Source: Sabethes cyaneus (lineage: Eukaryota; Arthropoda; Insecta; Diptera; Culicidae). From it: a DNA stretch of 64,000 nucleotides. Position numbers and translations under genes: made by a program. The notes under the pieces were generated by a model. That model searched no databases and was not told the origin of the DNA. It saw only the letters and a program-made list of their open reading frames with translations. The stretch spans positions 29,610,964-29,674,963 of the forward strand of contig NC_071355.1 of the NCBI RefSeq assembly GCF_943734655.1, given 5' to 3'. This document shows positions 1 through 10,875 of the stretch, one piece after another; within the stretch, counting starts at the first letter, position 1; every line of letters starts with the position of its first letter.

Positions 1-3000
1 ATGTCATGATGATCGCAAGTTATCGCACTCAATATTGCAGTGCACGAAACTACCGTTACATAAAATACGTATTAACAAAAAATTAAAAATTTCGACATGA
101 TTCGAGAGCTGTTTACAATATTAGAGTCCATGAATATTTTAACAATTTTCTTGCGCATAAGTTTTAGGTCGTGCATTTTCGTCATAACATTTTCTTTTTT
201 GTCACCTTTTCAAACCCATTTGGGGTGTACTAAGTAATTTCAACTTGAGCTTTAATTTTGCATAAAACTTTTTGTTGGGAATAAGTAAATTCTGCAACGT
301 TTTGTTTTACCGCTCGAAACTCACTTTTTACTCCCAGAAACAAACCTCGCCACTCTAATGCAATGTGACGAGGGATAATTTATTTTAGGCTTTGTTGGAA
401 TTAGAAAGTTTTCAACAAGCTGTGCCCGGCTCACGCACAACCCGACCGTCGCTAGCGCTCGGTTTCAATAATTTATTTTGGCACACAATTAGAGGCCGCG
501 TCTGCGTCGTACAAAATCTGCGTTACGTAAGATGATTTATTGGAATCGGACGCTGCTGTTGTGTTCGAGGTACACCGAGGACTCTCTCGCTTGAACAAAA
601 AATAACCCTGCATATTACCGTCTAATTTCCTGCAGCATATGGTGTCTTTCACTTTCTCTGTTCCTCTCTCTCTCTCTTACTCGGCCGCTCTGATCCGGAA
701 GCTGTCTTACGGCGATTTCGCACAATCCCTGCTGACGCCGTCAATAATTCATCCGGCACCCCAGGCCGAACCGTAGTGGCCCTGGTCGCGGCGACCGGGT
801 GTCATTATTCGGTGGGATACCGCATATTCAGTGCGCTTTCACCGTCAGCTGCTGCTGCTGCTGCTGCGGTAGGATGCTGCGGAGTTGGCCCCCGAAACCA
901 AAAAAAAAAAAGATTTTCGTTTTTGCTAGCGCGATTCTGTCCCAGTCCGGGTCGAGCCGAACCGAGCCTAGCGGATTAGAGAGGCTCTTTGTTCCATCGG
1001 GCGAATAATTTATGCATTAGGTAGAACCGAACGCGACGAATGGAACATATGACAAGGGCAAGCAGAGCAGAAGGGCAGAAAGAAGCTTATTATCGGCTTT
1101 ACACCGCATGACCAAACAAATGAGCTTCCGGGCCCAGGTATTAAGCCGGGCGGCGGTTTGTGCAGCGAAACGCTGCAGCACTGTCACGTGGCTTAACCCA
1201 TTCCGGTTCATTGCGTTAACTTTTAACTCCAGTGGATGGTTCGAAGCGGGCTTTAAATGGTTAACATACCTAGCCTAGATGCACATATAATGTTCTGGTG
1301 TTGCCTTGCACTGGCACTGACCACCACTGCACTGACACGGCACTGTTGCCCATTCCATGTGATAACGCGTACTGCTACTGCTGCTGCAGACATGATGATG
1401 ATAATGATGGCAAATGTCCTCCCCGGAGGGAGAGAATGTATGTACGGCTAACGGTTCGGCTAATGAATGCATAAATGCAATCAAGGGTGGTTTGTCGGCT
1501 CCGTTGGTGTTCGCACGAGCCATCATACATATGTATGCAGCTTATGTGTGCATCAATTTTGAATTTAGCTAGCTTCAGTTGAGATTCGATGCTACAGAAA
1601 CTGGAACAGAATAATCGCTAATAAAATTTTTCATGGAAAAGTTGGGTATTTATAAGCATCAAAAGCAAATCAAAATTGACACAACAAAGCAAGCTCTAGC
1701 GCAGTTGCTCTGTCAGACACGGACTGACACTGTTGTTTACCGTTTGTCATAATTTGACCGCAGCAGGCCTACGTAATGCCTGACTTCCTTTCGCTGTAGA
1801 TAAAAGATGGTGTGACACGCAAACAAACACTAGCCTGCCTGCTGTCAGCGTTTTTCACACGCAACCAAGAAATTAGTGTTTACCTGTTTTCCAGCTGTAA
1901 TCCAACTGTAATCTAGAATACTGTTTACGTTTAAAGACCGTGACCTCCAGAAAAGATAACCGCAGTAGTGTTTTTTTCTTTCGTAACATACTTTTCCTAT
2001 CAGTTTTAGTTTAAGCTGTTTCGCTTCGCCTTAAAACTGCGTTACCAACTTTGGTTTGAGTTAATTCTCCCGATTCGATATGAGCAAAAGTCATCCCAAA
2101 AAGGCGAACAACAATCCGAGTTGAAAATTAATCATCGTAGAAATTAATTTCCATACACCACTAGAATGCTAACATATTTGCGACTAACGCCGCAGTTTCT
2201 AGTTACGTACGGTAGCAATTTCCGCAAATAGCGTCATGAATCGCCGCAAGAGTTCTGCATTGTTTTTACACCATTAATTAAATCGGATCCATCCACCATC
2301 CACTCAATCTGAAATTATTCTCACTTTTGATAGTCATCAAGCAAATGGCAGAACTTTTGCTGCAGTTCCCGAATTTTTAGAGCCCGCAAGCTGCAAGCTT
2401 TCCTGCATCTGGTTACGCTACTTTTTCTTTACGATTTAAATCATACTTTTCCACATTTTGCATTTTCCTTTTTAAACTGTCAGTATTCTGCTATTCGCCA
2501 CGTGATTCGATTCCCCAAGTTGAGAAGGTACAACAACCCACAGAGCATAAGAATGTTTGAAATAATTAAATTCAATTAAGTTTAATTTAAATTTTGATTG
2601 TTTCCGACTGTGGCCCTCCTCGGCTAACCCCTTCTAAGATTGTGAGTTAAGCTTGGTTTTTACTCTCTATAATTGAAGTTTTCCGTTTTTACGTTACAAC
2701 CCCAGTCCGTGAATGCGCGAACCGACTGACAGGTAAACTAAACAACCGTAGCCGCATCAAGCCTGCATTTCCCGGTAATTTTTTTTCTTTCGTTTTTGTT
2801 TTTGATTTTTAATTGAAAAACAATGTCCGAGCTATAAAAATAGAGTAGAGTGTCGACATCAACCGTGGCACCACGTTGTGGAAAGGTATTCCCATTCTTG
2901 CTAACCTAACCGTTCTACAAAGTGCAATGCAGCCGAAAGGTAATGCAGAAATTTTCTAGTTTTTCAGTTGTGTTTTCAGTAGCATGAATATTCCATTTAC

Positions 3001-4079
3001 AGTACCACCATCGACCGTGACAATCAACGGCATAGATTCGCCACCGAAATGCGGAATAACGGTCGTCCAATCCAAACTACTGCTGCTACTTCTGTTTGCG
3101 ATGAATCCAACAGAACATAGTGTTGAATTGCAACGGAAATTTCATGATTTACCATCTTTACTTATCTAGTGCCTACACACGGAATTACCTACTCAGCTCA
3201 TGCGCAGTATTTTTTTCCTGGTTCTCCTGTTTCGTAGCTGGTTGCTTTCAAGGAATTGTAGCTTAAGTTTATCAAATGGTGCTCGTCGAAATACGCTAAA
3301 ATAGTGTATTAATGGGTTTCAGTATGGATTCTACCTCAAAACTAAACTAATTTATATATAAACTTCACAATTCAAAGTTTACAAACTGCATAGTCAATAT
3401 TTTCACAGTAAGTAAGGACATATTTTAGCCTTCTAGAAATAATCATTTCGACTTTTTTTTAAATTTTAAGTGTTTTGATCTTTCAACCTAGTTGCCAAAG
3501 TATCATTAAAATCATAAACTTTACAGTTCTCGCGTAACTTTTCGAAAGACCTAAGTCACATTGAAAGATTCTATTGTTTGGTCTCTCTCTTCATGAATGC
3601 TTTGGCCACTTTGCGACCTGAATCAAAAGACATCGTGCAACACGTTACGTCACACTAGAATTTAAAAACTAGCTACCTAGGATCACGATGGTCAGAACTG
3701 AACATATTCAGACGACTCCAGGAACCTCTAGGGAATTGGTTAGTTTCGAACATGAATCTACAAAACTCATCAAACGATACCTTAAATCACACTAAACCCA
3801 AACAAATATCTATGTAAGCCAAATTTAGTGCCTAGGACCATAATAGCCAATTCCGAACATGGTTTTATAATCGAAAATACCATATACCATATAGTTTCTC
3901 GAAGATTCCCGGAGTCCCTCGAACATGTCCAGATACGACCAACGTGACCCTAGATAGTAGATTTGGCTTCCATTAATCATTCGGATTTTCGATATTTGAT
4001 CAAACTGCCTCTGCCACTTATCGTCTATTTGACTAATCGAATATATTTATTTTGTTTAATTAACGTTTAAATATGATGA
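1..4079 (+). other. Intronic sequence upstream of the alternative exons
   Basis: Mostly unique AT-rich sequence that I take to be intron of GluCl-alpha on the basis of the exons downstream. It holds a short GCT run near 848, a CT-rich run near 660-680, and a TATA-like CTATAAAAATA at about 2834 ahead of a small open frame (see findings). No exon of the channel was recognised. Alternatively part of it could lie in a neighbouring gene, which cannot be decided here. Confidence 0.5.
848..867. repeat. (GCT)n microsatellite
   Basis: Six to seven uninterrupted GCT units in non-coding sequence. Confidence 0.85.
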
Positions 4080-4590
4080 CGCGTTCATTTTAGTTGCTTA
4101 TCATTTCAATATACATGATAAAATTTAATGCACATATGTTGCACAACTACAGAAACTGCTGAAACTTTATTATATATTTTTCGAATATTTTATTAAATAT
4201 AGTCGCAGTAAATCAAATCTGTCAGGATAATCTGAGAGTAAAACTGCCGCTTTTCTGCTTACGGCCATGTATTTTCAAGTTACTAAAGCTGTCTGGTCTG
4301 GGTGATTTAATATTTTACACAGCAAGTTTTATGCTTTATAGCTTTATAGTCGAACAAAGGAAAAGCTTCATCAGATTAAGGCGGTTATCATCACGCAGCT
4401 TATAGTTTTATTAGTTGAGGCCGAACCTTACGATCCGGAATTGGTCAGTGTTTGCGAAGATGTTTAATCTTTGTATAGGTTCTTTGAGTTCTTATATTGC
4501 ATAATTTAGCTCTTAGATGTTGTACATAAAAGAGTCATAGACGGAAACTGAAACAAATATTTTTTATGGTCGTATTGGATTTTATTTAAC
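4080..4590 (+). repeat. Duplicated segment, copy 1
   Basis: Starts CG(C/T)GTTCATTTTAGTTGCTTA and ends GGATTTTATTTAAC. A second copy in the same orientation lies at 7491-8045, inside the 13-bp minisatellite. The copies are close apart from an extra run of about 45-60 bp in the second (near 7852-7902, AATAATAATGTCTG...). No coding content. Confidence 0.85.
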
Positions 4591-4678
4591 TGAATAAAAA
4601 CTTCATGCTGTTTGCAACATTTATGTAGTCTGATTAGAGTAAAATGTTGCTTAGAAAATTTCTGATCGTTTGCTATCA

Positions 4679-4770
4679 TTAAGGCTTATACAAATTTGAA
4701 AAAAAGTTTATGTCACCCCCCCCTTCCAAAATTTTCGAAAATTGAAGGGGCAAAAAAATAAAGTGTATGT
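4679..4770 (+). repeat. Inverted repeat arm, left
   Basis: The bases AGGCTTATACAAATTTG then AAAAAAGTTTATGTC, a C run and a G-rich/A-rich tail recur in reverse complement at 6785-6865. The pair may be the terminal inverted repeats of a roughly 2.2-kb DNA element that later received the LINE at 5219-6283. No transposase was recognised and no clear target-site duplication found. Confidence 0.6.
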
Positions 4771-5205
4771 GTATTACATGTTGCATTCTTTAGTGATAAG
4801 CAGATTTTTTACAGTTCACCGAGTTTACATCTCTAAATTACCCAATATGTGCAAAGTTAAAGTAACTATCCGCTTAGTCTCGATCAACTTTCCTTCACCA
4901 ACTAAGTTTTTTGATTCCTGCTACAGGTCGCAGGCGGTCCCAAAGCCGAAAATTGGATGTGCTTGAAATCAGACTTTTGGCTCCATTTGCTTTAAACATT
5001 ATTCCATTTTATTTTAACTTGTTTTAAAAGAACCGAATTAGATTGAGGCATCAATAAACTAAACAATATATTAGTGAAATTTGGTACCGCTTTTGACGGA
5101 TATATTCCGAATTGCAGGAGAGTTATTTTATGCTGCCATCGGTAGTAGATAGATTAAAATAGAAATACAACAAATTAAACACTCCGGAATATCAGCTTTC
5201 GGTGC

Positions 5206-5218
5206 TTTCGGGGCTCCA
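5206..5218. repeat. LINE target-site duplication, 3' side
   Basis: TTTCGGGGCTCCA, repeated exactly at 6284-6296 across the LINE. Confidence 0.88.
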
Positions 5219-6283
5219 TCTTCTTCTTCTTCTTCTTCTTCAGCAGCATAGACCCGGGGTGGCTCGTGCTGTTTCAAGCACTCGTCTCCATTCAACTCGG
5301 TCTTGAGCCACTCGTCGCCAATTTCCTAGTCGTCTCAGAAGTCGCAAATCGCTTTCGACCTGGTCGAGCCATCGTGCACGTTGCCCCCCCCCCTGTTCCT
5401 GGTGCCGGTGGGTTTGTTGAAGAGGACTATTTTCGTCGCACTGTCGTCCGGCATCCTTACGACGTGTCCGGCCCACCGTAGCCTGCTAACTTTCGCTAGA
5501 TGTATGATGGGAGTTTCCCCAATCAGTGCCTGTAGCTCGTGATTCATACGTCTCCGCCACTCTCCGCTTTCAGTGTGTACTCCGCCAAATATCGTTCACA
5601 GTACTTTCCACTCAAACACGGCAAGGACGCGTGTGTCCTCCGTAAGCAGCGTCACGGCTTCAAGTCCATAAAGAACAACCGGTCTAATAAGAGTTTTGTA
5701 CATTGTTAGCTTCGTGCGGCAGCGTATACTTCCTGATCGTAGCGTTTTACGAAGGGCAAAGTAGGTCCGATTTCCCGCTTGGATGCGCCGCTGGATCTCC
5801 TTACTAGTGTTGTTGTCCGCGGTCACCAGCGATCCCAAATACACGAACTCCTCTACCACTTCTAGTTCGTCGCCGTCAACGGTTACCGTCCGTGGGAGGC
5901 GCGCGTTTGTTTCCTTTGAGCCTCTTCCTTTCATGTATTTGGTCTTCGACGCATTTATTTTTAGCCCAATTCTCCTAGACTCCGCTTTTAGTCTGGCGTA
6001 GATTGCCTCCACCGTCGCAAAGTTCCTGGCAATGATATCGACGTCATCTGCAAAGCCTAGAAGTTGGCTACTCTTGGTAAAAATCGTGCCTCTCATTTCG
6101 ATGCCCGCTCGTCGGATCGCCCCCTCAAGAGCGATGTTGAACAGCATGCAGGATAGACCGGCACCTTGTTTCAACCCACGCCGCGTCTCGAAGGGACTCG
6201 AGAGTGTCCCAGAAATGCGTACGAAACACATCACTCGATCCAAAATAGCTCTGATCAGTCGCGTCAGTTTGTGCGGAAAACCG
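5219..6283 (-). mobile_element. 5'-truncated non-LTR retrotransposon (RTE-like), reverse transcriptase 3' half
   Basis: On the minus strand the sequence encodes the palm and thumb of a LINE reverse transcriptase. It has the GLKQGAGLSCMLFN region, the catalytic FADD in LGFADDVDIIARN, then RIGLKINASKTKYM, and a C-terminal part with the RLRWAGHVVRMPDD motif ending near RATPGLCC. The frame is broken between about 5340 and 5600, where the protein continues in other frames, so the copy is dead. It ends in a (GAA)n tail (TTC run at 5219-5242). The 13-bp target-site duplication TTTCGGGGCTCCA lies at 5206-5218 and 6284-6296, so both ends are exact and the 5' part of the element never inserted. The clade call (RTE-like) rests on motif style and the microsatellite tail only. 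Confidence 0.88.
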
Positions 6284-6296
6284 TTTCGGGGCTCCA
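6284..6296. repeat. LINE target-site duplication, 5' side
   Basis: Exact copy of 5206-5218. Confidence 0.88.
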
Positions 6297-6784
6297 ATTG
6301 ATCGTTTTATTCCGTAGTGTCCAAGAACTTACCTTAATTTTGGATGTTGGAGACATAAGGCTTACAATTTTACCTTACAAATACAATATTTTACCATGCA
6401 TTGAATGCATGTAGAAAGGATGTTACTGAATTGTTCGAAACTTTTCGGACTATTGTCATGTTGTGATTATCATTGGGATCAATGGTGGCCCCGACATTAA
6501 CATCAAATCAAGTCATGTTAAGTTATATTGCTTTTGTACTGTGCATCTTCTTCTGCTTTAAACATGGAGTTTTAGTATGGATTATGGCAATGTGCGAAAC
6601 TGGAATTAAATTGGAATAACATTTTCATTGTTAGGCAGTCGTAACGGTTTATCTCTCCAAACATTTCAATGATTGGTTCGGTTTGAACTAAAATTTAAGT
6701 ACTGTACAATATTTTTGCATTATATATGCATTAATATGGAAAAATAAACACTCCTTTGTTTCGGTTTTGAAGGTTTGATGTCAT

Positions 6785-6865
6785 TATTTTTTTCTTGCCC
6801 CCCCCCTTGAACAATATTTCGAGACCAGGACATAAACTTTTTTCCAAATTTGTATAAGCCTAACT
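6785..6865 (-). repeat. Inverted repeat arm, right
   Basis: Reverse complement of the arm at 4679-4770 (GACATAAACTTTTTTCC then AAATTTGTATAAGCCT). The 13-bp minisatellite begins about 65 bp to its right. Confidence 0.6.
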
Positions 6866-6929
6866 AATTTTTTAAAATTTTGCGACTTGCTCCAGACTGA
6901 TTTAACACCGACCATATGATATCGCGAGA

Positions 6930-7490
6930 AGCAATCGAGTCTAGCAGTCGAATCAAGCAATCGAGTCAAGCAGTAGGGTCGAGCATTCGAGTCGAATAGT
7001 CAAGTCGAGCAGTCTAGTCGAGCAGTTAAATCAAGCTGTTCAGTCAAGCAGTCCGGTCGAGCAGTTGAATCGAGTGGTCGAGTCGAGCAGTCAGGTCGAG
7101 TACTTAAATCGAGCAGTTTAATCGAGCAGTTAAGTCGAGTAGTCCAGTCGAGCAGTTGAATCGAGTAGTCTACTCGAGCACTTGAATCGAGAAGTCGAGT
7201 CGAATGGTTTAGTCAAGCAGTTCAAGCGGGTCAAGCGGTTAAATCGAGCAGTCGAGTTGAGCAGTTGAGTCAAGCAGTTGAGTCGAGCAGTTGAGTCGAG
7301 CAGTCAAGTTGGGCAGTTGAACCGAACAGTCGAGTCGAGCAGTTTAGTCGAGCAGTTAAGTCGAGTAGTTTAGTAGAGCAGTTGAATCAAGCAGTTGAGT
7401 CGAGCATTGAATCGAGCAGTTGAGTCGAGTAGATAAATCATGCTGTCCAGTCGAGAAGTCAAATCGAACAGTTCAGTCGAGCAGTTCAAT
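6930..7490. repeat. 13-bp minisatellite, block 1
   Basis: Degenerate tandem array with unit close to CAGTTGAGTCGAG (variants swap TTGA/TCGA/TTAA and GAG/AAG). No spacing elements, so it is a minisatellite and not a CRISPR. The first about 180 bases recur at the start of block 2 (6955 onward matches 8072 onward). Confidence 0.9.
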
Positions 7491-8045
7491 CGTGTTCATT
7501 TTAGTTGCTTATCATTTCAATATACATGATAAAATTTAATGCACATATGTTGCACAACTACAGAAACTGCTGAAAATTTATTATATATTTTTTTGAATAT
7601 TTTATTAAATATAGTCGCAGTAAATCAATTCTATCAGGATGATCTGAGAGTAAAACTGCCGCTTTTCTGCTTACGGCCATGTATTTTCTAGTTACTAAAG
7701 CTGTCTGGTCTGGGTGATTTACTATTTTACAAAGCAAGTTTTATGCTTTATAGCTTTATAGTCGAACAAAGGAAAAGCTTCATCAGATTAAGGCGGTTAT
7801 CATCACGCAGCTTATAGTTTTACTAGTTGAGTCCGAATCTTGCGATCCGGAAAATAATAATGTCTGTTCAGAATTTGGAAAACTGCGGATCCATTCCATA
7901 GGCCAGTGTTTGCGAAAATGTTTGATCTTTGTATTAGTTCTTCGAGTTCTTATATTGCATAATATAGCTCTAAGATGTTGTACATAAGAGTCTAGGCGGA
8001 AACTGAAACAAATAGTTTTTATGGTCGTATTGGATTTTATTTAAC
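7491..8045 (+). repeat. Duplicated segment, copy 2, interrupting the minisatellite
   Basis: Direct copy of 4080-4590. The left junction falls inside a 13-bp repeat unit (CAATCGTGT, found uninterrupted near 8956-8964). The right end is followed by a partial tandem repeat of its own last bases (TATTGGATTTTATTTAAC again at 8050-8067) before the minisatellite resumes. Confidence 0.85.
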
Positions 8046-8067
8046 AAGCATATTGGATTTTATTTAA

Positions 8068-9420
8068 CAACGATCAAGCAATCGAGTCAAGCAGTTGGGT
8101 CGAGCATTCGAGTCGAATAGTCAAGTCGAGCAGTCTAGTCGAGCAATTAAATCAAGCTGTTCAGTCAAGCAAACCGGTCGAGCAGTTGAATCGCGTGGTC
8201 GAGTCGAGAAGTCAGGTCGAGCACTTAAATCGAGCAGTTCAGCCTAGCAGTTAAGTCGAGTAGTTCAGTCAAGCAGTTTAATCGAGTAGTCTAGTCGAGC
8301 ACTTGAATCGAGCAGTCGAGTCGAATGGTTTAGTCAAGCAGTCGGGTCAAGCGGTTAAATCGAGCAGTCGAGTTGAGCAGTTGAGTCGAGTAGTCCAGTC
8401 GAGTAGTCCAGACGAGCAGTTGAATCGGGTAGTCTAGTCACGCAGTTGAATCGAGTAGTCTTGTCGAGCAGTTAAGATGAGAAGTTTAGTCGAGCAGTCG
8501 GGTCAAGCGATTCAGTCGAGTAGTTAAGGCGAACAATTGAGTCGAGCAGTTCAGTAGAGTAGTCCAGTCGAGCAGTTGAATCGAGCAGTTAAGTCGAGCT
8601 GTGGAATCAAACAGTTAAATCAATAGTTGAGTCGAGCAGTCGGGTTGAGTGGCTAAATCGAACAATTAAGTCAAGCAGTCTAGTTGTGCTATTTATTGAA
8701 GCTGTCAGTTGAGTCGAGCAATCAAATCGAGTAGTCTAGTCGAGCAGTTGAATCGAGCAATCAGGTTGACCAGTTGCTTCGAGCAGCCGATTCGAATAGT
8801 CCAATCGGGTAGCTGAGTCAAGCAGTTCATTCGAGCAGTCGAGTCGAGCAGTTGAATCGAGCAGTTGAGTCGAGCATTGAATCGAACAGTTGAGTCGAGC
8901 AGATAAATCATGCTGTCCAGTCGAGAAGTCAAATCGAACAGTCCAGTCGAGCAGTTCAATCGTGTAGTTAAGTCGAGCAGTCAAGTTGAGTAGTAAGTCG
9001 AGCAATCGAGTTGAGTGGCTAAATCGAGCAGTTAAGTCGAGCAGTCTAATCGAGCTAATGAATGAAGCTCTCAGTTGAGTCGTGCAATCAAATCGAGTAG
9101 TCTAGTCGAGCAATTCAATCGAGCAATCAGGTTGAGCAGTTAAGTCGAGCAACCGATTCGAATAGTCCAATCGGGTAGCTGAGTCAAGCAGTTCATTCGA
9201 GCAGTCGAGTCGAGTAGTTGAGTCAAGTAGTCCACTCGAGCAGTTAAATCGAGCTGTACAGTCGAGCAGTCAAGTTGATCTGTTCAATCAAGCAGTTGTT
9301 GAGTCGACCAGTCGAAACGAACAATTCAGTCGAGCAATCAAATCGAGCAGTCTAATCGACCAGGGCAGTCGAGCTGTCTAGTCAACCAGTTGAGCAATCG
9401 AGCAGTCCAGCAGTCGACCA
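8068..9420. repeat. 13-bp minisatellite, block 2 with higher-order repeat
   Basis: Continuation of the array. Within it a longer period is visible: the stretch beginning GCTGTCAGTTGAGTCG at 8701 recurs at 9067 (offset about 366 bp) with the same pattern of variant units. Open frames on the minus strand here (runs of LLDSTARL-type peptides) are only translations of the repeat. Confidence 0.9.
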
Positions 9421-9439
9421 GTGAGGTGGCTGAGAATAC

Positions 9440-9560
9440 AACCCATTACTACGAAAGTATGACGTCCTGTCAGGGACCTGTTTTTATTTGCGGATAAGCC
9501 TCTTATGACGTCCTGTCAGAGACCTGGTTTTCGGTACAGACTTAAGCCTCTTATATAAAT
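9440..9560. repeat. Short tandem duplication
   Basis: TATGACGTCCTGTCAG(G/A)GACCTG occurs twice about 55 bp apart, each followed by TAAGCCTCTTAT. No known function. Confidence 0.65.
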
Positions 9561-9639
9561 AGATTAGCGGTTTTATGAAATTGTTCATGAAAACCACTAG
9601 AGGAACGTAATAAAATTTAGATTACCATTTGACTCTAAC

Positions 9640-10383
9640 GTTTCGATAATTTTATTTTAACTTTTAGTTTTGCCTCTCTTCTCTCCAATTAGGACACTCA
9701 GTTTTTGAACTTTTTCGCTACAAGATTCACGTATTTCTTTAATTTAGGAATTTTCGTTTTTGGTTGTCTCACTTTTTAAACGTTCAGTTATTCTATTTTT
9801 CGACTTTAAATTTCTTCTTTTCAACTGAACATTGTTTTTGGAATTTGTGGATCAAAACTTGTACTTTTGGTCTTAACCTGATTTGGTTTGAATTTGAATT
9901 TCGATTTTTCCCCCTTTGTTAGTTTCTTGACTTTCAAAATGGGTTTGCCATTTATAAACTTTCTTACTCTTATTATCATTCTGATTTTATATTCTGAGTT
10001 TTCTAATTTTTAAACATTCGATTATTCTTGACTCCTTTTCTTGGTTTGACTTAAATTTTTTTACGTTTTAAATTGTTTTGATGTTTTCAATTCTAAATTC
10101 AACCTTTTTTTGACGGTTCGACTTTTTATTTATTTTTTGATATTTTGATTATTCATTGTTTTCAACTTGTCGACTTTTTTTGACTTCTGACTTTTTGCCT
10201 TCTTGACTACTCTTGACTTCTCAAAGTTTTTTGATTTCTTGACTTCTCCTAAACTTTTTCAACTTTCTTGACTTCTTTCCTTTTTTACTTTTTGTTCTAT
10301 TGTCTTTTTGACTTTTAAATTTTTTTTAAATTTTAAATTTAATAAACCCTTAAATTTCTTATTCGGGTCTTTTTGACACTATC
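9640..10383 (+). repeat. Pyrimidine-rich degenerate tract, part 1
   Basis: T/C-rich sequence that becomes rich in CTTGACTTCT/TTTTGACTTT-like units of about 10-12 bp. This is old, diverged simple repeat on the sense strand of the intron. Confidence 0.75.
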
Positions 10384-10875
10384 CAGCTTTCCACGAGTGA
10401 TAATGGCGGCTGATGGATACGACTTTCTGAAGGGCACAGTTCGGTTATGACATTCAATGCAGGAGCGGCTACTGCGATTACTATGGAAGCCACTACGGTT
10501 GTTTCCTGGTTGAGTGAAAAAATGTAAACCTTGTTTAGTTTTCGCAGACCAGCCGAAGAGGAATTTAGTTGAAGGGAAGCGAATGTTTGTGCTTTTTAGC
10601 TATCATTTTGTAAAATAATCTTTGCATTGGGTCAATATGACAATTATTCAGCAAAGAATAGTCACAAAACTGCACTTCCGTATAACTAAATTCCTTTTCG
10701 GCTGGTCTGCGAAAGCTACTTTAAACAATGTTTACATTTTTCCACTCAACCGACAAACAACCGTAGTGGTTTCCATAGTTACCGCAATAGCCACTCCAGC
10801 ATTGAATGTCAAAACCGAACTGTGGTCTTCAGAAAGTTGTACCCATCAGCCGCCATTATCACTCGTGAAAAACTG
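10384..10875. mobile_element. Foldback element with arms of about 190 bp
   Basis: The left arm (10384-10570, beginning CAGCTTTCCACGAGTGATAA) is matched in reverse complement by the right arm (10684-10875, ending CTCGTGAAAAACTG), with a loop of about 113 bp. The arms are similar over their whole length with scattered mismatches and small indels. No transposase. It sits as a clean insertion in the pyrimidine-rich tract, although a target-site duplication is not evident. Probably a non-autonomous DNA transposon. Confidence 0.85.

Noticed and set aside
2490..2512. tRNA B-box-like GATTCGATTCC
   Set aside because: No A-box or cloverleaf can be drawn around it.
6930..9420. CRISPR-like or coding repeat array
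   Set aside because: Units are about 13 bp, contiguous and variable with no spacers, in an animal genome. The minus-strand peptides are repeat translations.
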